This document shows, one piece after another, positions 9,068-17,506 of a DNA stretch of 37,249 nt. Positions within the stretch are counted from its first letter, which is position 1. Each line of letters begins with the position of its first letter. Both the position numbers and the translations under genes were made by a program. Location: assembly GCA_036376135.1 (NCBI GenBank), contig DASVAW010000021.1, positions 1-37,249 on the forward strand, in the 5' to 3' direction. Source of the DNA: Candidatus Polarisedimenticolaceae bacterium. Its GTDB lineage: Bacteria > Acidobacteriota > Polarisedimenticolia > Polarisedimenticolales > DASRJG01. The notes under the pieces were generated by a model, which did no database searches, had not been told where the DNA came from, and saw only the letters and a program-made list of their open reading frames with translations.

Positions 9068-10597
9068 CTAGGTCCCCAGCCGTTTCTCCAGGGCCTGCAC
9101 CACGGTCTTCACGATCTTGACCCGTGCGTGGAGCTTGTCGTTCGCCTCGACGATCGTCCACGGCGCGTAGACGGTCGACGTCCGCCGCAGCATGTCCGAG
9201 ACCGCCTCGAGGTACGGCGGCCACTTCGCGCGGTTGCGCCAGTCCTCGTCCACGATCTTGAAGTTCTTGATCGGGGAGGCCTCGCGCTCGCGGAATCGGC
9301 GGAGCTGCTCGTCCGGGCCGATGTGCAGCCAGAACTTGACGATCGCGCACCCGGAGTCGTGCAGGGCCTGCTCGAACTCGTTGATCTCCTCGTAGGCCCG
9401 ACGCCACTCCGCCTCGGAGCAGAACCCTTCGACGCGCTCCACGAGCACGCGCCCGTACCAGCTGCGATCGAAGATCCCGAAGTGCCCCGCCTTGGGGAGC
9501 TGGTCCCAGAACCGCCAGAGGTAGTGGCGCTGCGCCGCGGCCCCCTCGGGCTTCGCAATGGGGATCACCGCGTACCCGCGCGGGTCGAGGTGCTCGGTCA
9601 GCCGCTTGATCGCGCCGCCCTTGCCCGCGGCGTCCCATCCCTCGAAGACGACGACGAGGGGTGCGCGCTCGACGTAGCAGCGGAACTCCAGCTCGCGCAG
9701 GCGCTCCTGCGCGGCCTTGAGCTCCTTCGCGTACCGGCTGCGCGGGAGCTTCGCCGAGAGGTCCACGCGGGCGAGGGGCGAGTCGCCCGGAATCGCCGGC
9801 GGCCGCTTCAGCGGATCGGCGTGCCGCTTCCCCTTCGGCGCCCGCTTCATCTGCGCCGGCGTCAACGGCTCGGGCGGAGTGATCCCGCGCGCCATCAGCG
9901 CCCGCCGCATCGCGGCGATCGTCTCCCTCAGGATCTTCACGCGGCGGAAGCGTTGCTCCTCCGCCTCCACGAGGACCCACGGCGCGTTGTGGGTGTTGGT
10001 GAGGGCGAGGGTCTCCTCGACGACGGCGACGACCTTCTTGTACTTCAGCCGGCCGAGGCCGAGGGGCTCGCGGGTGCGCCAGCGCTGGTACGGCTCCTTC
10101 TCCCACGCCTTCAGGCGCCGGCGATGCTCCTTGCGCGAGACGTGGAGCCAGAACTTCACGACGAGCATCCCGTCGTCGGTGAGCTGCCGCTCGAAATCCT
10201 TGGCGTCGTCGACGGCGCGCTCCCAGCGCGGGCGGTCGAGCGCCCCGTCGAGCCGGGCGATCGTGAGGTCGTGGTACCAGGAGCGGTCGAAGATCGTCAT
10301 CTCGTTCCGGGCCGGAAGCCTCCGCCAGAAGCGCCACAGGGTCGGACGCATCGCCTCGTCCTCGCTCGGCTGGCGCGGGGCGAACACCTTGAAGCCGCGC
10401 GGGTCCATGTGCTCGACGAGGGTCGCGATCGCGTCCCCCTTGCCCGCGCCGTCCCATCCTTCGAAAACGAGCATCACCGGGAGCCCCGCCTCCCGGGCGG
10501 CGCGCTGGAGCAGGCCGAGCTCCAGGCCCGACCGCTCGATCGCGTTCCTGTAATCGGATTTCGGCAGCCGGAGCCGGAGATCGAGCGTTTCGAGCAT
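9068..10597 (-). CDS. Two-domain polyphosphate kinase 2 (polyphosphate:AMP phosphotransferase type)
   Basis: 509-residue cytoplasmic enzyme with two consecutive PPK2 domains, the architecture of class II PPK2, which uses polyphosphate to turn AMP into ADP. The N-terminal domain has FEGWDGAGKG (Walker A) and FDRSWYH; the C-terminal domain has FEGWDAAGKG and FDRSWYGRVLVERVEGF. Both P-loops are intact, but the N-terminal domain departs from the usual RxxVERV segment after the SWY motif. A linker rich in Pro, Lys and Arg (about residues 245-285) joins the halves. The ATG at 10597 follows GGGGAGAGG. The open frame continues upstream to 10756, but that would overlap the rhomboid gene and has no family match. 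The enzyme would link polyphosphate stores to nucleotide energy charge. Confidence 0.93.
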   Translation of the reverse strand: MLETLDLRLRLPKSDYRNAIERSGLELGLLQRAAREAGLPVMLVFEGWDGAGKGDAIATLVEHMDPRGFKVFAPRQPSEDEAMRPTLWRFWRRLPARNEMTIFDRSWYHDLTIARLDGALDRPRWERAVDDAKDFERQLTDDGMLVVKFWLHVSRKEHRRRLKAWEKEPYQRWRTREPLGLGRLKYKKVVAVVEETLALTNTHNAPWVLVEAEEQRFRRVKILRETIAAMRRALMARGITPPEPLTPAQMKRAPKGKRHADPLKRPPAIPGDSPLARVDLSAKLPRSRYAKELKAAQERLRELEFRCYVERAPLVVVFEGWDAAGKGGAIKRLTEHLDPRGYAVIPIAKPEGAAAQRHYLWRFWDQLPKAGHFGIFDRSWYGRVLVERVEGFCSEAEWRRAYEEINEFEQALHDSGCAIVKFWLHIGPDEQLRRFREREASPIKNFKIVDEDWRNRAKWPPYLEAVSDMLRRTSTVYAPWTIVEANDKLHARVKIVKTVVQALEKRLGT

Positions 10598-10704
10598 CGT
10601 TCGGCCTCTCCCCGGAGCGAAAGCTAGGAGGAAGCGCGTCCGGGCGCAACGGGACTTTTTCCGATCCGGGCCTAGATTCGGGCGGAGAACCGGGAGGAGT
10701 CGCC
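10598..10704. promoter_or_regulatory. Divergent intergenic region between PPK2 and the rhomboid gene
   Basis: A 107-base gap carrying the two ribosome sites, GGGAGGAG at 10692-10699 for the rhomboid gene and the complement of GGGGAGAGG for PPK2. A run of five T at about 10657 is the only A/T-rich spot. I cannot assign promoter hexamers. Confidence 0.4.
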
Positions 10705-12186
10705 GTGATCCTGCTGCCGATCGGCCACGAAGAGGAAGGGACGCGTCGTCTGCCATGGGTGACGTTCGGGATCATGATCCTGTGCGTGCTCGCGTTCGTC
10801 GCGACGGGATTCGGGGGCTCGCGCTCGGAGTTCGAGGCGATCGACGCGACCGAGGAGGCCGCGGAGTACTGGATCGAGCATCCGTACCTGCGCCTGGATC
10901 CGCGCCTCGAGGCGACGATGCACGGCCCCGGCACGCGCAAGGACGCGCGCGAGGCCTTCCAGGAGGGGATGAAAACCTTCTCGGAGGCGCCGGACGACCC
11001 GGAGACGCTCGCCGCCGAGCAGGCGGAGCTCGACCGGCTCACGCAGGTGGCGATGAACACCTCCCCCGCGCATCCCTTCTACCGCTTCGGGCTCGTCCCG
11101 GCGAAGTTCTCGTTCGTCGCGTTGTTCACGCACATGTTCCTCCACGCCGGGTGGCTGCACCTGCTCGGCAACCTGTTCATCCTCTACCTCGCCGGGCCGT
11201 TCGTGGAGGACGTCTGGGGGCGCCCCCTCTACGCGGCGTTCTACGCGGCGTGCGGCGTCGTCGCCGCGCTGAGCTTCGCGCTCCCGCACCTCGGCGTGAA
11301 CGAGCCGATGGTCGGAGCGTCGGGCGCGATCGCGGGAGTCATGGGGGCCTTCGCCGTGCGTTACGCCGGAACCAAGGTCCACATGTTCTGGGCGGTCGGG
11401 TTGTGGATGCGCGGGACCTTCTGGGCGCCGGCCTGGGTGATGCTCGGGATCTGGTTCGCGCAGCAGGTCTTTTACGCCGTGCTCACGCACGGCAGCGCCG
11501 GCGAGGCGGGCGGGGGCGTGGCCTTCCTCGCCCACGTCGGCGGATTCGTCGCGGGCGCCGGGATCGCGTTCGGCATGAAACGGCTGCGCGCGGAGGAGCG
11601 GTGGCTCGCCGACGCGATCGACGCCAAGGCGAACAAACGCCTCGTCGACAACGCCGAGGTCGCCCAGGCCCTCGAGCTCGCGGCGGCGGGGAACGCCGCG
11701 GGCGCCTACGCGCGCCTGGAGGCCGAGGTACGTCGCGCCCCCGCCAACGGCGATGCCGTGCTCGCGTGGTGGTCCGTGGCGATCGAGCTCGAGCGGGCCC
11801 GCGACGCCGCGCCCGCGATGGCGCGCCTCGTCCAGGAGGAGGCGCGGCGAGGTCAGGTCGACCTCGCGATCGATCACTGGCTCGAGCTGCGCGAGAAGGT
11901 CCCCGGCGTCGCCGTCGAGCCGCTCACCCTCGTGCGCCTGGCCGGCGTGCTCGGTGAGCGCGGCCACGCCAAGGAAGCGGTGGAAGCGCTCAAGCGCGCG
12001 CTGATGGCCGCGGGGAAGGCGCCGACGCCGGCGACGGCGCTGCGCATCGCCGCCGCCGCCGCGGATCTGGATCCGGCGGTCGCTCGCGCGGCGGTCCAGG
12101 TGGCGCTGTCGCGCCCCGACCTCGACGCCGCCGGTCGTCGCCAGGCCGAATCGCTCCGGGAGCGCCTGACTCCGGTCGCGCGCTAG
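10705..12186 (+). CDS. Rhomboid-family intramembrane serine protease with helical (TPR-like) C-terminal domain
   Basis: 493-residue inner-membrane protein that should cleave transmembrane substrates within the bilayer. The GTG start follows GGGAGGAG. After a first membrane segment (about 16-33) comes a charged loop of about 100 residues, then the rhomboid core: HLLGN, the WGRPLY loop, catalytic GASG with S206 and AHVGG with H277, the Ser-His dyad. After the last membrane helix near residue 290, the final 190 residues are Ala-rich helical hairpins resembling TPRs, probably cytoplasmic and used for partner binding. The long first loop and the C-terminal repeat domain make it larger than minimal rhomboids such as GlpG. 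Neighbours give no substrate hint. The gene ends 25 bases before the convergent GNAT-like gene. Confidence 0.92.
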   Translation: MILLPIGHEEEGTRRLPWVTFGIMILCVLAFVATGFGGSRSEFEAIDATEEAAEYWIEHPYLRLDPRLEATMHGPGTRKDAREAFQEGMKTFSEAPDDPETLAAEQAELDRLTQVAMNTSPAHPFYRFGLVPAKFSFVALFTHMFLHAGWLHLLGNLFILYLAGPFVEDVWGRPLYAAFYAACGVVAALSFALPHLGVNEPMVGASGAIAGVMGAFAVRYAGTKVHMFWAVGLWMRGTFWAPAWVMLGIWFAQQVFYAVLTHGSAGEAGGGVAFLAHVGGFVAGAGIAFGMKRLRAEERWLADAIDAKANKRLVDNAEVAQALELAAAGNAAGAYARLEAEVRRAPANGDAVLAWWSVAIELERARDAAPAMARLVQEEARRGQVDLAIDHWLELREKVPGVAVEPLTLVRLAGVLGERGHAKEAVEALKRALMAAGKAPTPATALRIAAAAADLDPAVARAAVQVALSRPDLDAAGRRQAESLRERLTPVAR

Positions 12187-12204
12187 CCGGCCCGGACGCG
12201 CGGA

Positions 12205-12222
12205 CGCGGGCTCAGGCCCGCG
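12205..12222. terminator. Short GC hairpin at a convergent gene junction
   Basis: A perfect 7-bp stem (CGCGGGC / GCCCGCG, 12205-12211 and 12216-12222) with loop TCAG spans the stop codon of the GNAT-like gene and lies 18 bases after the rhomboid stop. No T-run follows on either side, so it is at best a weak two-way terminator or an RNA-end stabiliser. Chance is possible at this GC content. Confidence 0.35.
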
Positions 12223-13837
12223 CGAGCCTCGCGGCGAGCGCAGCCCCCGCGCGGGGGTGTGCGTCGAGGGCGTCGAGGAACGCCGTCTCCCGGCGGGCCG
12301 CCTTCGCCCGGACGACCGCCGCGAGCGCGCGGCGCTGCGCGGGCGTCCATGCGTCCATCCCGGGAAGGGACGCGACGACCGGGGCGAGGCGGCTCCACCA
12401 GGCGCGTTCGGTGGCGCTCCATCCGCGGAACGACCGCACGCCGCACGCCGCCTGCGCGCGATCCCCGGCGCCGGGATCCAGCGCGAGGCCCAGGCGCGGG
12501 GCGCGCGCGACCCAGGCCCGCGTCCCCGGCTCCGGCTCGAAATAGAGGTGGGAGGCCGCGAGCGCCTCGAGGGTGGGCGCCGTCGACCGGTGCCCCGGGT
12601 TCCGGCGCAGGCGATCGCGCTCCCGCGACTCGATCGCGCGCACCTCCGGGTCCTTCGGTCGAAACCCGAGCTTGCGGTAGAACCACCAGGCCCCCGACTC
12701 GATCCCCTCCGCGTTGCCGTGCCCCAGCTGGTACGGCTCGATCGAGAAGGCGCGCGCGCCGAACACCGCACGGGAAACGGCCAGCACCCGCGAGAAGACC
12801 CTCGCCGCGTCGAGCCCCCGGTACGTCGGGAAGGTGTTGAACGCCACCTCGGCGGCGGAGAGCAGGACGTCGGTCTGCACGTAGCCGATCGGAACGCCGT
12901 TGCGCACGGTGAGCCAGCCGTAGGCGGCCGGGAGCGGCAGGCGACGGTCCGGGAGCATCCCGATCAAGACGAAGCGCAGCCCGTCGCCGTCGTCGACGAC
13001 GCGCACGTCCCCGGGGTTCCCCCAGGCGAACGCGTCCAGGTCGCGCGACCGCGTGACCATCGCCTCCCGGGCGAGGTCGATCAGGCGCTCCGCCTCGCGC
13101 GGCGGCACCGCGCGCACGGCGTGCGGCGGCCGTCGCATCTCCGTCACGAGATCGGGACGCCGCCCCGCGTGCGCCCCGCGGCCGAAGCTCGCCGTCCCTC
13201 CCGGAAGCCGCGCGAGGGTCCGGCTCGGGGCTCCGGGGCCGGCCTCCAGCACGTAGGCGGCGTCGATCCCGTCGTGCAGCGCCTCCTTGGGGCCCGGTCC
13301 GGCCTCGAGCGAGGCGAGCCGCCCGACGAGGTACGCGGCGTCGGTCGCGCGCCCGCGCAGCCGGTCGAGCGTCGCCCACGCCGACCCGTCGAACCGTTTC
13401 GCCGCTTCCGCCGCGACCGCCGGGAGCAAGGCGGGGAGCGCGGCGCGCAGACGCGGCTCGGGGTCGGGTGCCCGGCGGTCGTAACGCAGCCGGTCGGGCC
13501 AGCGCGAGGCGAGCCAGCGGGCCATCGGCCAGAAGAAGCGGTAGCGGATCGCCGTGCCCGCCAGACCACTGTCGCCGAGGGCCTCGCGGTGTCGCGCGAG
13601 GTCGCGACGCCGGGGGAACGCGACGAGCGCGCGCTCGACCGCGTCGAGGATCTCGCGGTCGTCGGGGTAGGCGCGAAGCCGGCAGAGCAGCTCGTGCAGG
13701 CGCAGGACCGAGGCCGCGCTCGGAAGCGTCGCCTTCGCGAGCCGGCGGACGAGCGCCAGCTTCTCGGCGGCCGTGTCCCCGTCGCTGCGATCGGCGATCG
13801 CCGCCAGGCGGCGGAGGTCGCGCGGCACGGGGTTCAC
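12212..13837 (-). CDS. Unknown 541-residue protein with a GNAT acetyltransferase-like C-terminal half
   Basis: I do not recognise this family with certainty. The N-terminal third is Arg- and Ala-rich and helical. From about residue 225 to 425 it resembles a GNAT fold: an alternating beta/alpha stretch with DLDAFAWGNP, IGYVQTDVLL, an acyl-CoA-loop-like TYRGLDAARVFSRVL, and GAWWFYRKLGFRP, which is the typical last GNAT strand (YxKxGF). The tail is helical. The GTG start overlaps the upstream oxidoreductase stop by four bases (GTGA), so the two are translationally coupled and probably act together. There is no signal peptide or membrane segment, so it should be cytoplasmic. Acetyl or another acyl group could be the donor; the acceptor is unknown. 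Confidence 0.8.
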   Translation of the reverse strand: MNPVPRDLRRLAAIADRSDGDTAAEKLALVRRLAKATLPSAASVLRLHELLCRLRAYPDDREILDAVERALVAFPRRRDLARHREALGDSGLAGTAIRYRFFWPMARWLASRWPDRLRYDRRAPDPEPRLRAALPALLPAVAAEAAKRFDGSAWATLDRLRGRATDAAYLVGRLASLEAGPGPKEALHDGIDAAYVLEAGPGAPSRTLARLPGGTASFGRGAHAGRRPDLVTEMRRPPHAVRAVPPREAERLIDLAREAMVTRSRDLDAFAWGNPGDVRVVDDGDGLRFVLIGMLPDRRLPLPAAYGWLTVRNGVPIGYVQTDVLLSAAEVAFNTFPTYRGLDAARVFSRVLAVSRAVFGARAFSIEPYQLGHGNAEGIESGAWWFYRKLGFRPKDPEVRAIESRERDRLRRNPGHRSTAPTLEALAASHLYFEPEPGTRAWVARAPRLGLALDPGAGDRAQAACGVRSFRGWSATERAWWSRLAPVVASLPGMDAWTPAQRRALAAVVRAKAARRETAFLDALDAHPRAGAALAARLARA

Positions 13838-14823
13838 CCGGCGCACTCCACCAGGACGCGGCCTCGCACGCGCCGATCGAGCAACGGCTCGAATTCCCCC
13901 AGGATCGACGCCAGGGGCACCACCTTCGAGACGATCGCCTCGAGGTCGCGCGGCTTCATCGGGCCGGCGAGCTGGTCCCACAGGGCGCGCCGCAACGGCA
14001 TCGCGCAGTCCATCGAGCTGACCCCGAGGAGACTCACTCCGCGCAGGATGAACGGGAACACCGTCGTCCGGAGGTCGGGCCCGCCGGCGTTCCCGACCGA
14101 CGCGACGCTCCCCCACGGCTTCACGTGCGGGAGCAGCGAGGAGAGCAGCGTGCCGCCGACGTTGTCCACGACGCCGCCGAAGCGGGCGCGCTCGAGCGCC
14201 TTCGAGCCGAGCCCCAGGCCTTCCGGAGTCGAGACCTCCGCCGCCCCGAGCCCGCGAAGGTACGCGTGGTGCTCCTTCCGCGACGAGACGCCGATCACCT
14301 CGTACCCGCGTGCGGCGAGAATCGCCACGGCGATCGAACCCACGCCCCCCGCCGCCCCGGTCACCACGATCGGCCCCGCCTCCGGCCGCTGCCCGATCGT
14401 CTCGAGGCGGTGGACCGCGAGCGCAGCGGAGAATCCCGCGGTCCCCAGCGCCATCGCCTCGCGCAGCTCGAGCCCCTCGGGCATCGGCACGACCCAGTCG
14501 GCGGGGACGCGCACGCGCTCGGCGAACCCGCCGTCCTGCGTCTCCCCCAGCCCCATCCCGGTGACGAGGACCGGCTGACCCTCGCGAAAACGCGGGTCCG
14601 ACGAGGCGGCGACCGTGCCCGCGACATCGATCCCCGCGACGAGCGGAAGCCGCTTGAGGATCCGGCCCTTGCCGGTGACCGCGAGGGCGTCCTTGTAGTT
14701 GATCCCGGAGAAGGCGGCCCGGATCACCACCTCGCCGGGGCCGAGATCGTCGAGCTCGAGGCGCACGAGGCGACCCTCGACCCGATCCCCTTCCTGGAAG
14801 ACACGACACGCGAGAAAGCTCAA
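13834..14823 (-). CDS. YhdH/YhfP-type zinc-independent quinone oxidoreductase (MDR superfamily)
   Basis: 329-residue cytoplasmic NADPH-dependent oxidoreductase of the medium-chain superfamily. E. coli YhdH (AcuI) is 324 residues and reduces acryloyl-CoA, so an acryloyl-CoA or quinone-like enone reductase is likely. Visible marks are SGINYKDAL, GIDVAGTV, the Rossmann loop VTGAAGGVGS near 150-160, and VDNVGGTLL. No zinc-binding Cys cluster is seen. The start is TTG at 14823 with GGGAGG six bases upstream; no ATG fits the family N-terminus MSFLACRV-like start. Its stop overlaps the GNAT-like gene. It is divergent from the EamA gene, 54 bases away. Confidence 0.9.
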   Translation of the reverse strand: MSFLACRVFQEGDRVEGRLVRLELDDLGPGEVVIRAAFSGINYKDALAVTGKGRILKRLPLVAGIDVAGTVAASSDPRFREGQPVLVTGMGLGETQDGGFAERVRVPADWVVPMPEGLELREAMALGTAGFSAALAVHRLETIGQRPEAGPIVVTGAAGGVGSIAVAILAARGYEVIGVSSRKEHHAYLRGLGAAEVSTPEGLGLGSKALERARFGGVVDNVGGTLLSSLLPHVKPWGSVASVGNAGGPDLRTTVFPFILRGVSLLGVSSMDCAMPLRRALWDQLAGPMKPRDLEAIVSKVVPLASILGEFEPLLDRRVRGRVLVECAG

Positions 14824-14877
14824 GGCGACCTCCCGACCGGATGCCGCATGATACGGCCTCTCGACGGAGGAGGATCC

Positions 14878-15348
14878 ATGAAGGCGATGGCGCTGGCGAT
14901 CGCGGCCGGGTGCTGCTGGGGCATCGGCGAGGCGTGCACGAAATCGGTCCTGCACACGGGGAAGATCGGCCCCCTGACCGCGATCGCGGTGCGGTCGGCG
15001 ATCGCGCTGCCGGTCCTCGGCCTGGCGTGGTGGATCGCGACGCACGGGATCGCGTTCGAGCCCCGCGGCGCCCTCAAGGCGCTCGGCGCCGCGGACCTCC
15101 TCAAGCTCGTGATCGGCTCGGGGCTCGTCGCGGGCGCCGGCGGGATGATCTGCTTCTACGGCGCGCTCAGCCTCGGCGACCTCTCGCAGGTGAAGCCCGT
15201 GGCCTTCACGGTCGCCCCCGCGCTCGCGACGCTTCTCGGGTGGCTCGTCCTCGGCGAGGGGATGTCGTGGCGGAAGGGAATCGCCGTCCTGCTCATCCTC
15301 GCCGGAGTGGTCCTGCTGACCGGAGGCGGCGTTGCGCGCCCTCGTTGA
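14878..15348 (+). CDS. Single-domain EamA (drug/metabolite transporter) membrane protein
   Basis: 156-residue inner-membrane protein with one EamA repeat and about five hydrophobic segments: AAGCCWGIGEA at the start, then AVRSAIALPVLGLAWW, LVIGSGLVAGAGG, the PVAFTVAPALATLLGWLVLGE signature and a final GIAVLLILAGVVLL. Full-length transporters of this superfamily have two repeats and about ten helices, so this would need to form a dimer, as the small EmrE-like and half-size DMT proteins do. The ATG follows GGAGGAGG. The last 17 bases overlap the CoA ligase gene, suggesting co-translation and perhaps transport of a related metabolite. Substrate unknown. Confidence 0.88.
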   Translation: MKAMALAIAAGCCWGIGEACTKSVLHTGKIGPLTAIAVRSAIALPVLGLAWWIATHGIAFEPRGALKALGAADLLKLVIGSGLVAGAGGMICFYGALSLGDLSQVKPVAFTVAPALATLLGWLVLGEGMSWRKGIAVLLILAGVVLLTGGGVARPR

Positions 15349-17506
15349 GGATCCCTACGCCCTCGCCGCCGAGCTCGGCCTGAAGGTCCCTCCCTCGGTG
15401 CTCGTCCGCGACGCCGCGCACGCCCGCGGCCTCGACCTCAAAACCCCGCGCGTCGTCGTGAAGGCCGTCTCCTCCGCCATCGTCCACAAGACCGAGGCCG
15501 GCGCCGTCGCGATCGTCCCCGCCGAACGCGCCGCGGAGGCGGTCGCCGCGATGGAGGCGAGGCTCGCGGCGTTCCCGGTCGAGGGGTACCGGATCTTCGC
15601 GTGCGTGGAGCACGAGCGATCGTTCGGGCGCGAGCTGCTGCTCGGGATGCGCTGGACCGAGGACTTCGGCCCGGTGGTCACCCTGGCGGCCGGCGGCGTG
15701 CACGCCGAGCACCTCGCGCGCTCGTTCGTCCCCGGCGCGGACGTCGCGATCCTCTCGCCGGTTCTGGCCGGCCCCGCGGTTCTCGAGCGGGCGCTGCGCG
15801 CCACCGCCGTCGGCCCGCTGCTGCTCGACGGGCTGCGCGGCCGCCCCCCGCTGATCGGGCGCGACGCGCTCCTCGATCTGCTGGCGCGCGCTCTCGCCTT
15901 CGCGCGGGAGAACCTCCCCGGGCGCATGCTGGACTTCGAGATCAATCCCCTCGTGGTGACCGACGACGGCCTCTTTGCCCTCGATGCCCGCGCCGCGGCG
16001 GGGCGGGCGCGCGGCGCGACGCCGCCCGAACGCCCGATCGAGAAGATCGGCCGGCTGCTCCGGCCGCGGTCGATCGCGATCGCGGGGGTCTCGTCGCGCC
16101 GGAACCCCGGGCGGGTGATCCTCGAGAACGTGCTCGCGGAGGGGTTCGACCCGGCACACGTCCGCGTGATCAAGCCGGGAGCGCGCGACATCGACGGCAT
16201 CCCCTGCGTCCCGTCGGTCGCCGGACTCGAGCCGCCCGTCGATCTCCTCGTGTTGTCCGTCGACGCGGTCTCGGGCGTCGAGGCGATCGAGCAGGCCTGC
16301 GAGACCGGGCGCGCCGAGAGCGTCGTGCTCATCCCCGGCGGCCTGGGCGAGCGCGAGGGGACGGAGGCGCTCGAGTCCCGACTGCGCTCGGCGCTGGCGT
16401 CGGCCCGCGCCAGGGGGATCGGCCCGGTCGTCAACGGCGGCAACTGCCTGGGCGTGCGCTCGGCGCCGGGACGTTACGACACGATGTTCATTCCCGGCGT
16501 GAAGCTCGGCCGCGAGCCGCTCGAACGGCGCGAGGCCGCGGCGCCGCTGTCGGTCGTCTCGCAGAGCGGAGCGTTCGCGTGCGCGCGCGCCACGACCCTC
16601 GGCGGCGTCGAGCCGCGCCACCTGATCTCGATCGGCAATCAGATCGACCTCACCGCCGGCGACTACCTCCGCTGGCTGAAGGACGACGCCGGGACCGAGA
16701 TCGTCGCCTGCTACGTCGAAGGCTTCCGCCCGCTCGACGGCGCGGCGTGGATCGAAGCCGCCGCCGGGATCGTCGCCTCGGGACGCGACGTGATCCTTTA
16801 CCGCGCGGGGCGCACCGCCGAAGGCGCCGGCGCCGCCGCCTCCCACACCGCCGCGATCGCCGGGGACTTCGCGGTCCTTCGCGCCCTCGCGCGGCAGGCG
16901 GGCGTCGTGCTCGCCGAGACCGTCGAGGACTTCGACGATCTCGTGAGGTTGTTCGTCCGGTTGCGCGGACGTCGCCTCGCGGGAGCGCGGCTGGGCGCGA
17001 TGTCCAACGCCGGCTTCGAATGCGTCGCGTTCGGCGACGCCCTCGGGCCCTTCGCGTTCGCCCGATTCGCCCCCGGGACGGCCTCCCGTCTCGCGGCGAT
17101 CCTCGATCGCGCCCGCCTGTCCGGGATCGTCGCGCCGCACAACCCCTTCGACGCGACGCCGATCCTCCCCGACGCCCCGTTCGGCGAGGCGGTCGAGGCG
17201 ATCCTCGACGATCCCGGCGTCGACGCGGCGATCGTGGGGTGCGTGCCGATGACGCCCGCGCTGGCCACGCTCGCGGCCGAGGGGGGGCCGGACGACGTCG
17301 CCTCCCGCCTCGGCTCGCTGTTCGCCGCGACGGCGAAGCCCTGGGTCGCGGTCGTGGACGGGGGCCCGCCCTACGACGCGATGCGCGCCCGGCTCGAGCG
17401 CGCCGGGATCCCGGTCTTCCGGACCGCCGACCGGGCCCTGCGCCTGCTGGGGCTGTGGGCCGAGGTCAGGATGCGCGCGGAGCGGCCGTCACCGCCTTGC
17501 TCTTGA
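15332..17506 (+). CDS. ADP-forming acyl-CoA synthetase (acetate-CoA ligase type) with beta-alpha domain order
   Basis: 724-residue cytoplasmic enzyme that interconverts an acyl-CoA, ADP and phosphate with the free acid, ATP and CoA. Residues 1-225 are the ATP-grasp (beta) part, with IVHKTEAGAV carrying H52, equivalent to the second phospho-histidine of the beta subunit. Residues about 245-700 are the alpha part: a CoA-binding Rossmann domain (PRSIAIAGVSSR), SQSGAF, SIGNQIDL, and ASHTAAIAGD with H505 as the likely primary phosphorylated histidine. Most fused enzymes run alpha then beta, so the halves are swapped here. The TTG start has GGAGGCGG upstream and overlaps the EamA gene by 17 bases. 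The 3' end overlaps the convergent membrane fusion protein gene by 41 bases. Acyl specificity cannot be told. Confidence 0.92.
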   Translation: MRALVEDPYALAAELGLKVPPSVLVRDAAHARGLDLKTPRVVVKAVSSAIVHKTEAGAVAIVPAERAAEAVAAMEARLAAFPVEGYRIFACVEHERSFGRELLLGMRWTEDFGPVVTLAAGGVHAEHLARSFVPGADVAILSPVLAGPAVLERALRATAVGPLLLDGLRGRPPLIGRDALLDLLARALAFARENLPGRMLDFEINPLVVTDDGLFALDARAAAGRARGATPPERPIEKIGRLLRPRSIAIAGVSSRRNPGRVILENVLAEGFDPAHVRVIKPGARDIDGIPCVPSVAGLEPPVDLLVLSVDAVSGVEAIEQACETGRAESVVLIPGGLGEREGTEALESRLRSALASARARGIGPVVNGGNCLGVRSAPGRYDTMFIPGVKLGREPLERREAAAPLSVVSQSGAFACARATTLGGVEPRHLISIGNQIDLTAGDYLRWLKDDAGTEIVACYVEGFRPLDGAAWIEAAAGIVASGRDVILYRAGRTAEGAGAAASHTAAIAGDFAVLRALARQAGVVLAETVEDFDDLVRLFVRLRGRRLAGARLGAMSNAGFECVAFGDALGPFAFARFAPGTASRLAAILDRARLSGIVAPHNPFDATPILPDAPFGEAVEAILDDPGVDAAIVGCVPMTPALATLAAEGGPDDVASRLGSLFAATAKPWVAVVDGGPPYDAMRARLERAGIPVFRTADRALRLLGLWAEVRMRAERPSPPCS

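Noticed and set aside
10598-10756. Upstream extension of the PPK2 frame by 53 codons
   Set aside because: It would overlap the rhomboid start and its sequence does not fit PPK2 N-termini; the ATG at 10597 has a good ribosome site.
12257-14578. Long plus-strand frame across the GNAT-like and YhdH genes
   Set aside because: No recognisable motif and strong Arg/Pro bias; the minus strand carries the YhdH signatures.
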